This document shows, in pieces, positions 25,569 through 32,192 of a DNA stretch of 32,192 nt. Position 1 is the stretch's first letter; every line of letters starts with the position of its first letter. The notes under the pieces are model-generated. The model did not search any database and had not been told where the DNA came from. It worked only from the letters and a program-made list of their open reading frames with translations. This DNA is from Nostoc sp. LEGE 12450 (GTDB lineage: Bacteria > Cyanobacteriota > Cyanobacteriia > Cyanobacteriales > Nostocaceae). A program made the position numbers and the translations under genes. The DNA is taken from assembly GCF_015206895.1 (NCBI RefSeq), contig NZ_JADEXU010000095.1:1-32192 (forward strand), read 5' to 3'.

Positions 25569-25769
25569 ATGTCTATCGCAGATAAATCTCGTGCGTTGAT
25601 GGTGCGTGAACATCAGCAAGTCAAGAATCGCCAACAATCAATGCTGATGCGGGCTGCACAAGAACTTGGTCTTCCTGAAGAAGTATCTCACTACTGGAAC
25701 CCAATTCAAGGGAAGGTAGATGCTAGTAGTCGGATGATTTATGGCCCCAGCCACGCTTCCATGAGTTAA
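25569..25769 (+). CDS. gifA: Glutamine synthetase inactivating factor IF7
   Basis: This 66-aa basic protein matches IF7: SRALMVREHQQVKNRQQSML, RAAQELG, then the less conserved middle, and a Ser-rich end (YGPSHASMS). IF7 binds glutamine synthetase and inhibits it when nitrogen is ample. The ATG at 25569 has AGAGAGGA nine bases upstream; an ATG two codons earlier is too close to it. A longer frame from 25491 begins inside the NtcA site and is not the start. The gene converges on glnA, its target, and an NtcA site overlaps its promoter. Confidence 0.93.
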   Translation: MSIADKSRALMVREHQQVKNRQQSMLMRAAQELGLPEEVSHYWNPIQGKVDASSRMIYGPSHASMS

Positions 25770-25825
25770 GTTTCAAGAGTTTGAAGCTAGATTTTTTGAG
25801 TGAATATCTCAACTGGCAACTCTGG

Positions 25826-25857
25826 AAAAAAAAGCCACCCTCTACTCTAGGGTGGCT
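25826..25857 (-). terminator. glnA rho-independent terminator
   Basis: AGCCACCCT (25833-25841) and AGGGTGGCT (25849-25857) form a 9-bp stem with a 7-base loop. On the reverse strand the hairpin is followed by a run of eight T, so it ends glnA transcription. On the forward strand it has no T-tract and may only weakly stop gifA. Confidence 0.9.
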
Positions 25858-25900
25858 AAACTTATTAATTTTAGTTAGATACGATTCTTAATTTAATTAA

Positions 25901-27322
25901 TTAAGCATCGTAGTAGAGGTAAAACTCATAGGGATGAGGACGTAGCTGTAACTGCTTGGCTTCGTTAAGCTTGTAGTCAATCCAATTTTCGATAAAGTCT
26001 TCCGTGAATACGCCTGATTCTGTCAAGAAAGCGTGATCGTTTTCTAGTGCTTGCAATGCCAGTTCTAAAGAACTTGGAGTTGAGGGAACCTTTGCAAGCT
26101 CTTCTGGAGAGAGTTCATAGATATTCTTATCTAAGGGTTCACCAGGATGTATTTTGTTCTTGATGCCATCGATACCAGCACAAAGCATTGCAGCAAATGC
26201 CAAGTAGGGGTTAGATGTAGCATCTGGACAACGGAATTCTAAACGCTTGGCTTTGGGGTTCTTACCAGATAGAGGAATACGGATAGAAGCAGAACGGTTC
26301 CCTTCGGAATAAGCCAAGTTTACAGGAGCTTCATAACCAGGTACTAGGCGCTTGTATGAGTTGGTGCTGGGGTTGGTAATTGCTAACAGTGCTGGTGCGT
26401 GTTTGAGAAGACCACCAATGTAGTACAACGCCATATCACTCAAACCAGCATACTTATCACCTGCAAACAGAGGTTGGCCGTCCCTCCAGATGGACTGGTG
26501 ACAGTGCATTCCTGAACCGTTATCGCCAAAAATCGGTTTTGGCATGAAGGTGACAGTTTTGCCGTATTTATTGGCAACGTTCTTGATGACATATTTGTAA
26601 ATCATCAACCAGTCAGCTGCTTCGATCAACTTCCCAAACTTGAAACCTAGTTCGCACTGACCACCAGTAGCAACTTCGTGGTGATGCTTTTCAATGGGCA
26701 CACCTAATTCTGCCATTGTCAACAGCATTTCTGTACGGATATCTTGGAAAGAATCCGTTGGTGCAACTGGGAAGTAACCTTCTTTGAAGCGTGGTTTGTA
26801 ACCCAAGTTGGGTTTTGCATCTGTACCGGCTTTACCGGAATTCCAAGCACCTTCTTCGGAGTCTAAGAAGTAATAGCCTTCGTTAGCAGTTTGGGCAAAC
26901 CTAGCACTATCAAAGATAAAGAACTCAGCTTCAGGACCAAAGAAGGCTGTATCACCAATGCCACTGGCAACCAGGTAATCTATTGCTTTTTGGGCAATAA
27001 CCCGTGGGCAACGGTTGTATGGTTCGCCCGTGCGGGGGTCTTTAATACTACAAATTATACTTAGTGTTGGCACTTCCATGAATGGGTCGATCCAAGCAGT
27101 GTTGGGGTCGAGTACCATCGTCATGTCCGATTCGTTGATCGCTTTCCAACCCCTGATGCTGGAACCGTCAAATGGTACGCCATCAGTAAACGCAGTCTCA
27201 TCGATTTGGTTTTGGTACAGTGTGAGGTGCTGCCAAGTCCCTACTGTGTCGATGAATTTGAGATCAATCAGTTGAATTTTTTCATCTTGAATTCTCTTCA
27301 AGAGTTCTTGTGGTGTAGTCAT
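25901..27322 (-). CDS. glnA: Glutamine synthetase type I
   Basis: This 473-aa protein is a full-length GSI. It has the N-terminal VPFDGSSIRGW, the metal-binding EAEFFIFDS and EKHHHEVATGGQCE segments, NGSGMHCHQS, the ATP-binding region NPSTNSYKRLVPGYEAPVN and the Arg-rich RIPLSGKNPKAKRLEFR. A Tyr in KNIYELSPEE sits where enteric enzymes are adenylylated, but cyanobacterial GS is instead controlled by IF7/IF17. It makes glutamine from glutamate, ammonium and ATP in the GS-GOGAT cycle. The ATG has GGAG seven bases upstream. Its inhibitor gifA converges from the other side, and an NtcA promoter lies 97-139 bases upstream. Confidence 0.98.
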   Translation of the reverse strand: MTTPQELLKRIQDEKIQLIDLKFIDTVGTWQHLTLYQNQIDETAFTDGVPFDGSSIRGWKAINESDMTMVLDPNTAWIDPFMEVPTLSIICSIKDPRTGEPYNRCPRVIAQKAIDYLVASGIGDTAFFGPEAEFFIFDSARFAQTANEGYYFLDSEEGAWNSGKAGTDAKPNLGYKPRFKEGYFPVAPTDSFQDIRTEMLLTMAELGVPIEKHHHEVATGGQCELGFKFGKLIEAADWLMIYKYVIKNVANKYGKTVTFMPKPIFGDNGSGMHCHQSIWRDGQPLFAGDKYAGLSDMALYYIGGLLKHAPALLAITNPSTNSYKRLVPGYEAPVNLAYSEGNRSASIRIPLSGKNPKAKRLEFRCPDATSNPYLAFAAMLCAGIDGIKNKIHPGEPLDKNIYELSPEELAKVPSTPSSLELALQALENDHAFLTESGVFTEDFIENWIDYKLNEAKQLQLRPHPYEFYLYYDA

Positions 27323-27679
27323 TGTTACTCCTTCTCTACCAATTTCCTAAAGTCAACCAGAATCTTACATTGCATCCTAACCCTGCTGATCTCAATCAGA
27401 CCGTGACACACCAGAAATATCTTAAATAGTAGACATTAGCTGATTTTGTAGTTTATGTTACAGATATCTGGATTATCAGGTTATATTAACCTTTCAGCGC
27501 TCATCTGTACAAAACTGGAAAGTTCATCATATAGGGGTCAACTTTGGCATAGAATCCTTAAATAGTGGATAGATTGTTTTTGTGCCGAATCTATTTTAAA
27601 TAGCACAAAAATTTACTGGTGCGTAAGTGCAGCCAAATAAATATCAAACCATAAATAGCAAGGATTGGGAGAAAAAAGA
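27323..27679. other. Divergent spacer between glnA and apcF
   Basis: This 357-bp spacer holds the NtcA-type glnA promoter on its left half and the apcF promoter on its right half. For apcF, no clear -35/-10 pair could be assigned. No small gene was recognised. Confidence 0.5.
27419..27461 (-). promoter_or_regulatory. glnA NtcA-activated promoter
   Basis: Read on the reverse strand, GTA-ACATAAAC-TAC (27461-27448) is a perfect NtcA site. It is followed after 23 bases by TAAGAT (27424-27419), matching the TAN3T -10. This is the canonical class II NtcA-activated layout and resembles the main nitrogen-step-down promoter of Anabaena glnA. Confidence 0.85.
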
Positions 27680-28189
27680 ATGCGCGATGCGGTAACAAGT
27701 TTAATTAAGAATTATGACTTAGCTGGTCGGTATTTTGACCGGAATGCGATCGATAGCCTAAAGTCTTACTTTGACAGTGGTACAGTCCGAGTCCAAGCGG
27801 CGGCGGCGATAAATTCTAATGCGGCTGCACTTGTCAAGCAGGCGGGTTTGAAGTTATATGAAGAACTGCCAGAATTGATTCGCCCCGGTGGAAATTCCTA
27901 TACAACTCGTCGTTATGCAGCTTGTCTGCGCGACCTTGATTACTACTTGCGCTACGCTACCTATGCGCTAGTTGCTGGGAACACAAATGTATTGGATGAA
28001 CGAGTGCTACAAGGGCTACGGGAAACTTACAATTCTCTAGGCGTGCCTATTGGTCCTACGGTTCGCGGTATCCAGATTCTCAAGGATCTGATTAAGGAGC
28101 AAGTAGCAGCAGCAGGTGTGGTTAATACTGCTTTTGTGGATGAACCATTTGATCACATCACACGCGAGTTGAGCGAACAGGATATTTAG
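27680..28189 (+). CDS. apcF: Allophycocyanin beta-18 subunit ApcF
   Basis: This 169-aa phycobiliprotein belongs to the phycobilisome core. It starts at ATG 27680 (MRDAVTSLIKNYD), with GGGAG about ten bases upstream; a TTG five codons earlier is not the start. It has the bilin-binding ACLRDLDYYLRYATYAL with Cys82, and the beta-type Asn72 in RPGGNSYTTRRY, which is methylated in beta subunits. VLDERVLQGLRETYNSLGVP and VRGIQILKDLI are typical of ApcF rather than ApcB. The protein pairs with the core-membrane linker ApcE near the terminal emitter. It is single and divergent from glnA. Confidence 0.95.
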   Translation: MRDAVTSLIKNYDLAGRYFDRNAIDSLKSYFDSGTVRVQAAAAINSNAAALVKQAGLKLYEELPELIRPGGNSYTTRRYAACLRDLDYYLRYATYALVAGNTNVLDERVLQGLRETYNSLGVPIGPTVRGIQILKDLIKEQVAAAGVVNTAFVDEPFDHITRELSEQDI

Positions 28190-28280
28190 CATCTAGCCTT
28201 AGTGACTAAAAATCGCGGAACTATACAAACAAAGTTCGCGTAAGCATACTTTACAGACATCGCACTTTGGCTTGATTGGC

Positions 28281-28442
28281 AAGGTGCGTTTACTTTTCTT
28301 AAAGCAAACTCAAGAAAAATATCCCGATGTCCATGAAGGTATATTTTCCGAACGCTTTGGTCAGCTAATTCTTAATAGTATAGGAATAAACCTAATTGTC
28401 TTTGACGAGCAACTAGAAAGGATTATCAGATGGATAAGCTAG
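28281..28442 (+). pseudogene. Decayed 3' part of xisH
   Basis: Frame 3 reads LLFLKQTQEKYPDV, then GIFSERFGQLIL, then LIVFDEQLERIIRWIS and a stop. This matches the C-terminal third of XisH-family proteins, ending in the usual D-x-E-x-I-x-x-WI. The stop overlaps the xisI start by 13 bases, the normal XisH-XisI coupling. No XisH N-terminus is found upstream; the space to apcF is about 90 bp of unrelated sequence. The left limit is uncertain. Confidence 0.75.
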
Positions 28443-28771
28443 CTCGGTATCGTGAAATTATTCGTCAGTTGATATTTGACTATGCTAGTCACAAGCCTGC
28501 TAATGGTCAAATAGAGACAGAACCAGTTATTGACTCGGAGCGAGAGCGAGATCACTACGAAGTTTTACATGTCGGTTGGGATGGAGTACGCCGCGTACAT
28601 GGTTCGGTGGTACATATAGATATTATTAATGATAAAGTGTGGATTCAATATGATGGTACTTCTCAGCCAGTGGCAGAAGCATTACTAGAAGCGGGCATTT
28701 TGCGCGAAGATATTGTTTTGGGTTTTCATCCTGCTGAACTACGGCAATATACGGATTTTGCTGTATATTAA
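28430..28771 (+). CDS. xisI: XisI-family protein (fdxN-element excision controlling factor)
   Basis: This 113-aa protein matches XisI throughout: YREIIRQLIFDYA, then VIDSERERDHYEVLHVGWDG, RRVHGSVVHIDIINDKVWIQ, and the C-terminal EDIVLGFHPAELRQYTDFAVY. In Nostoc 7120 XisH and XisI assist the recombinase XisF in excising the fdxN element. Many cyanobacteria carry further xisH-xisI pairs far from any element, with unknown roles. Here the partner xisH is truncated and no recombinase is near, so this is an orphan copy. Full length appears intact. Confidence 0.9.
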   Translation: MDKLARYREIIRQLIFDYASHKPANGQIETEPVIDSERERDHYEVLHVGWDGVRRVHGSVVHIDIINDKVWIQYDGTSQPVAEALLEAGILREDIVLGFHPAELRQYTDFAVY

Positions 28772-29097
28772 TTACCCACATTTATTTATGAAGATTCCTC
28801 CTGTATACTTGCCGCCGCTCCTGGACTCGCTACCGATGCGCTATCTTGCATCCTTCAATGAAAGCCGATCGCTAGAATAGACCATCTTCAAAAATTAGCT
28901 ATTCTATAGCAAATTGCTTGATGCTTGAAAATAAAAGTATTGTAATTCCTTACATAATTGGTAGAATCACCATATTCTTGATGAAGAATGTGAGGTTTAT
29001 TGGTGTTTGCAACTAGTTAGATGTAATCATCCGGTATGATAAACACTATATAACTGTATTCCCATCAGTTATCTGTAGATTTAGCGGAGGAAATGGA
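28772..29097. other. Spacer upstream of sbpA
   Basis: This 326-bp spacer has a near-perfect hairpin, CATATTCTT (28971-28979) with AAGAATGTG (28984-28992) across GATG. A strong ribosome-binding site GGAGG lies at 29086-29090. No gene or recognised sulfur-regulator site was seen. Confidence 0.45.
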
Positions 29098-30237
29098 ATG
29101 AGTTTGTGGCAACGCCCACTGAAAAGATTACAAGCGCTCGCTGAACATGGAACATATCGGTTCAGACTAAATTCGCTTAAAGGTTTTGTATCACTCTTTT
29201 TAGTAGGGACTGTATTGAGTGTGGCGCTTGCCGCCTGCTCCGGTGGAACAGCGAGTAATTCTTCCTCTGAAACTCCTAGTGCTACTCCTGTGGCTGCAAA
29301 CAAAGATAGTGTTGAACTAACTCTAGTTTCCTTTGCTGTCACCAAAGCGGCTCACGAAGCAATTATTCCTAAATTTGTAGAACAGTGGAAGAAAGATCAT
29401 AACCAAACTGTCGTCTTCAAACAAAGCTATGGCGGCTCTGGTTCTCAAACTCGCGCTGTTATAGATGGTTTGGAAGCAGATGTTGTCCACCTAGCACTAG
29501 CTGGGGACACCTCAAAGATTGAGAAGGCTGGATTGATTCAGCCAGGATGGGAGAAAGAAGTTCCCAACAATGGTATTGTCTCCAAATCAGTTGCAGCATT
29601 AGTAACTCGTTCCGGTAATCCTAAAGGCATCAAAAACTGGCAAGATTTAGCTAAAGACGGTGTAAAACTAATTACTGCTAACCCCAAAACTTCAGGTGTT
29701 GCTAAGTGGAATTTCTTAGCGCTATGGGATTCTGTGATTAAAACAGGTGGCGATGAGGCTAAAGCTACTGAATTTGTGACTAAAGTGTACAAAAATGTGC
29801 CAATCTTGCCTAAAGATGCACGGGAAGCTACTGATACATTTGCCAAGCAAGGGCAGGGAGATGTCTTAATCAACTACGAAAACGAGGTGATTTTGGCACA
29901 GCAAAAGGGCGAGAAGGTTGATTATGTCATTCCCGATGTGAATATATCAATCGACAATCCGATCGCAGTGGTAGATAAGAACGTCGATAAGCATGGAACC
30001 CGCGAAGTTGCTGAAGGTTTTGTGAAATACCTCTATACTCCAGAAGCACAGCAAGAGTTTGTCAAATTAGGCTTCCGTCCTGTGGATGAGACTTTAGCTC
30101 AAACTAAAGAAGTCACAGACAAATTTCCCAAGGTGAAAACTTTAGGTACAGTTGCAGACTTGGGCGGTTGGGAAGCAATCGATAAGAAGTTTTTCGCCGA
30201 TGGGGGCGTGTTTGATAAGATTCAATCCCAAAAATAA
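29098..30237 (+). CDS. sbpA: Sulfate-binding lipoprotein of ABC importer
   Basis: This 379-aa protein has GGAGG seven bases upstream of its ATG. After an unusually long 30-residue lead there is a hydrophobic stretch and a lipobox LAAC (Cys47), so it should be a lipid-anchored periplasmic protein. The mature part follows the SbpA/CysP fold: LTLVSFAVTKAAHEAIIPKF, KQSYGGSGSQTRAVIDGLEADVVHLA, and NPKTSGVAKWNFLA. These are the family's sulfate-contacting loops. It delivers sulfate (or thiosulfate) to CysT-CysW, encoded next. A longer alternative start is not needed. Confidence 0.95.
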   Translation: MSLWQRPLKRLQALAEHGTYRFRLNSLKGFVSLFLVGTVLSVALAACSGGTASNSSSETPSATPVAANKDSVELTLVSFAVTKAAHEAIIPKFVEQWKKDHNQTVVFKQSYGGSGSQTRAVIDGLEADVVHLALAGDTSKIEKAGLIQPGWEKEVPNNGIVSKSVAALVTRSGNPKGIKNWQDLAKDGVKLITANPKTSGVAKWNFLALWDSVIKTGGDEAKATEFVTKVYKNVPILPKDAREATDTFAKQGQGDVLINYENEVILAQQKGEKVDYVIPDVNISIDNPIAVVDKNVDKHGTREVAEGFVKYLYTPEAQQEFVKLGFRPVDETLAQTKEVTDKFPKVKTLGTVADLGGWEAIDKKFFADGGVFDKIQSQK

Positions 30238-30397
30238 ACGGTAATTAAGTAATTCGTAATTCGTAAATCGTAGTGATGACCATGCAACTTTTTTTATCGA
30301 AAATTAAAATTTGTTGGAATGTCTTTAAATTACGAATTAACAGTTACGAATACTGGCAAAAAGCTTCTTGTGAAATTTAAATTTTGAATTCTTGACT
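30238..30397. repeat. ATTCGTAAT-type repeats between sbpA and cysT
   Basis: This 160-bp spacer carries tandem and inverted copies of a motif like TAATTCGTAA (30246-30268, with an inverted partner at 30331-30354). The same kind of word (AATTACGAATTAA) appears at about 14412, so it is a dispersed repeat. It separates genes that usually form one operon. Confidence 0.6.
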
Positions 30398-31258
30398 ATG
30401 ACGACTGTATCTTCTTCTTTGGAAGTTGAGCGCAAAACACCATTCTGGAAGAAATTGCGGCGGGTTCCCTGGACTTGGCGAATCACCATAGCATACCTGA
30501 CAGTGATGTTGTTTATCCCCATAATTGCCATGTTCCTGAAAGCGAGTACGGAACCTCCGGCAAGATTTTGGGCGATCGCAACTAGTGATATCGCATTAGC
30601 CACCTATAATGTAACTTTTGTCACAGCAATATTTGCAGCCTTACTCAATGGCGTATTTGGTACTCTCATTGCTTGGGTTCTGGTGCGCTACGACTTTCCC
30701 TTCAAACGCTTGATTGATGCCACAGTAGATTTACCTTTTGCACTACCAACTTCAGTAGCAGGGCTAACCCTGGCAACTGTTTACAGCGATAATGGCTGGA
30801 TAGGTTCGCTACTAGCACCACTGGGAATTAAGGTAGCTTTTACTCGCACGGGAGTAGCGGTGGCAATGATATTTATCTCACTACCCTTTATTGTGAGAAC
30901 TGTGCAACCCGTACTTCAGGAAATGGAACATGAAATTGAAGAAGCTTCTTGGTGTCTAGGCGCTTCTCAATGGCAGACCTTCTGGAAAGTAATTTTGCCA
31001 CCTTTATTTCCGACGATTTTAACTGGTGTTGCCTTGGGTTTCTCCCGTGCGGTTGGCGAATATGGGTCAACCGTAATTATCTCTTCTAATACGCCCTATC
31101 AAGATTTGATCGCACCTGTACTGATTTTCCAACGATTAGAGCAGTATGACTATTCTGGTGCAACAGTAATTGGCATAGTTTTACTATCAATTTCGTTGGT
31201 ATTGCTATTGGCAATTAATTTCTTACAAGCATGGGCAAGGAGATATGACACTAGATAA
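30398..31258 (+). CDS. cysT: Sulfate ABC transporter permease CysT
   Basis: This 286-aa inner-membrane permease has about six hydrophobic segments and the BPD_transp EAA-type loop (EIEEASWCLGASQWQTFWKVILPPL). The following SRAVGEYGSTVIIS is typical of CysT/CysU. ATG 30398 is chosen; a TTG two codons upstream is not needed. It forms the sulfate translocation channel with CysW, whose gene overlaps its 3' end by 14 bp. Confidence 0.95.
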   Translation: MTTVSSSLEVERKTPFWKKLRRVPWTWRITIAYLTVMLFIPIIAMFLKASTEPPARFWAIATSDIALATYNVTFVTAIFAALLNGVFGTLIAWVLVRYDFPFKRLIDATVDLPFALPTSVAGLTLATVYSDNGWIGSLLAPLGIKVAFTRTGVAVAMIFISLPFIVRTVQPVLQEMEHEIEEASWCLGASQWQTFWKVILPPLFPTILTGVALGFSRAVGEYGSTVIISSNTPYQDLIAPVLIFQRLEQYDYSGATVIGIVLLSISLVLLLAINFLQAWARRYDTR

Positions 31259-32120
31259 GCCAAGTTTTCATTCATCTGTATCTGATACACATACAGCCAA
31301 GCCGAAAGAACAGAAGAGTTGGGTGCCAATAGTTTTAATTGGTATAGCGATCGCTTATTTAGCCTTAGTTCAATACATCCCTGCAATTAACGTTTTTATC
31401 CAAGCCTTCAGCAAGGGATTTGGGCCATTTCTATCCAACCTGACGCGACCAGCTTTTCTCCATGCAGCTTGGCTAACATTGTTGTTGGCTGTAATCTCTC
31501 TGCCCTTGAATACAATATTTGGGCTATGTGCAGCTTGGGCGATCGCTCGTCATAAATTTCCTGGACGCGCTGTAGTTTTGAGCATTATTGACCTGCCCTT
31601 TTCCATCTCACCCGTAGTTGCAGGATTGATGATTGTGCTACTTTACGGGCGTAATGGGTGGTTTGGCCCTTGGCTCCAGGCACATGATATCAAAATAATC
31701 TTTGCCTTTCCAGGTATGGTGCTGGCTACAGCCTTCGTGAGTATGCCCTTTGTGGCGCGGGAAGTGATTCCTGTTTTAGAGGAATTTGGTAAGGATCAAG
31801 AAGAAGCTGCTAGAACTCTCGGTGCGAAAGATTGGCAGATATTTTGGCGTGTCACCTTACCTAGCATCCGTTGGGGCTTACTCTACGGTTTAATTTTAAC
31901 CAATGCCAGAGCAATGGGTGAATTCGGGGCGGTTTCGGTGGTATCCGGCAACATTGCTGACCAAACCCAGAGCTTACCACTGTTTGTAGAAGATGCTTAC
32001 AAACAGTATGAAACCGAAGCTGCTTTCTCTGCGGCTGTATTGTTAGCATTGCTAGCAGTAGTAACTTTGGTGCTGAAAGAGATTTTAGAACGGAAAACCA
32101 GCATCAAAGATGTTGAATAG
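31245..32120 (+). CDS. cysW: Sulfate ABC transporter permease CysW
   Basis: This 291-aa membrane protein is the second sulfate permease subunit. It has the EAA loop EEAARTLGAKDWQIFWRVTLP followed by ARAMGEFGAVSVVSGNI, the CysW pattern. Its ATG lies within the end of cysT (14-bp overlap), consistent with translational coupling. The ATPase gene cysA is expected next but is not within the window. Confidence 0.95.
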   Translation: MTLDKPSFHSSVSDTHTAKPKEQKSWVPIVLIGIAIAYLALVQYIPAINVFIQAFSKGFGPFLSNLTRPAFLHAAWLTLLLAVISLPLNTIFGLCAAWAIARHKFPGRAVVLSIIDLPFSISPVVAGLMIVLLYGRNGWFGPWLQAHDIKIIFAFPGMVLATAFVSMPFVAREVIPVLEEFGKDQEEAARTLGAKDWQIFWRVTLPSIRWGLLYGLILTNARAMGEFGAVSVVSGNIADQTQSLPLFVEDAYKQYETEAAFSAAVLLALLAVVTLVLKEILERKTSIKDVE

Positions 32121-32127
32121 TTAGGTT

Positions 32128-32155
32128 TTGGGCATGGGGCATTGGGCATTGGTTA
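32128..32155. repeat. GGGCATT-type short tandem repeat
   Basis: Imperfect copies of GGGCATT (GGGCATG, GGGCATT, GGGCATT) follow the cysW stop. This is the same class of tandem heptamer as at 5184 and 16982. Confidence 0.6.
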
Positions 32156-32192
32156 TTCATCCTTATTTCCCTCCACCCCTTTGCCCCCATTC

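Overview
The window comes from a filamentous, probably heterocyst-forming cyanobacterium of the Nostoc/Anabaena type. Evidence for this is the many HIP1 octamers (GCGATCGC) in and between genes, the phycobilisome core gene apcF, the cyanobacterium-specific glutamine synthetase inhibitor gifA (IF7) beside glnA, a BciB/Slr1923-type divinyl reductase, a patX gene carrying the RGSGR morphogen motif, Nostoc-style tandem heptamers and dispersed palindromes. No rRNA, tRNA, CRISPR array, transposase or prophage was seen.

Left part (1-9.6 kb): the 3' end of an unidentified gene, an R3H/AAA ATPase of the Ycf45 family, a PD-(D/E)XK-like hypothetical, a stand-alone ABC half-exporter, the reverse-strand divinyl reductase bciB, a secreted pentapeptide-repeat/TPR protein, a hicA-hicB toxin-antitoxin pair, and an AT-rich reverse-strand EgtD-like methyltransferase with a doubtful small ORF upstream.

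Middle (9.6-21.3 kb): two tandem ABC half-exporters whose motif defects are complementary, as in heterodimeric exporters with one dead ATP site. Then a DUF2805/TIGR03643-type small protein, a RibD-C/DHFR-like reductase, thioredoxin, several small cyanobacterial hypotheticals in long AT-rich spacers, a double-ATPase peptide-importer subunit and a 313-aa hypothetical.

Right part (21.3-32.2 kb): an FAD-dependent oxidoreductase, patX, a SAM methyltransferase, gifA convergent with glnA, divergent apcF, a decayed xisH overlapping an intact xisI, and the sulfate uptake genes sbpA-cysT-cysW (cysA would lie beyond the edge). The 4.4-kb stretch from patX to the glnA promoter holds three perfect GTA-N8-TAC NtcA sites placed as expected: upstream of DIF1 at patX (activation), on the -35 of gifA (repression), and upstream of a TAN3T -10 at glnA (activation). 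This is a compact nitrogen-status locus joining glutamine synthetase control to heterocyst patterning.

Most noteworthy: patX with its DIF1 box in the loop of a perfect 13-bp inverted repeat; a strong terminator in the 0.8 kb downstream of patX with no gene to explain it; and the EgtD-like enzyme with changed substrate-pocket residues.
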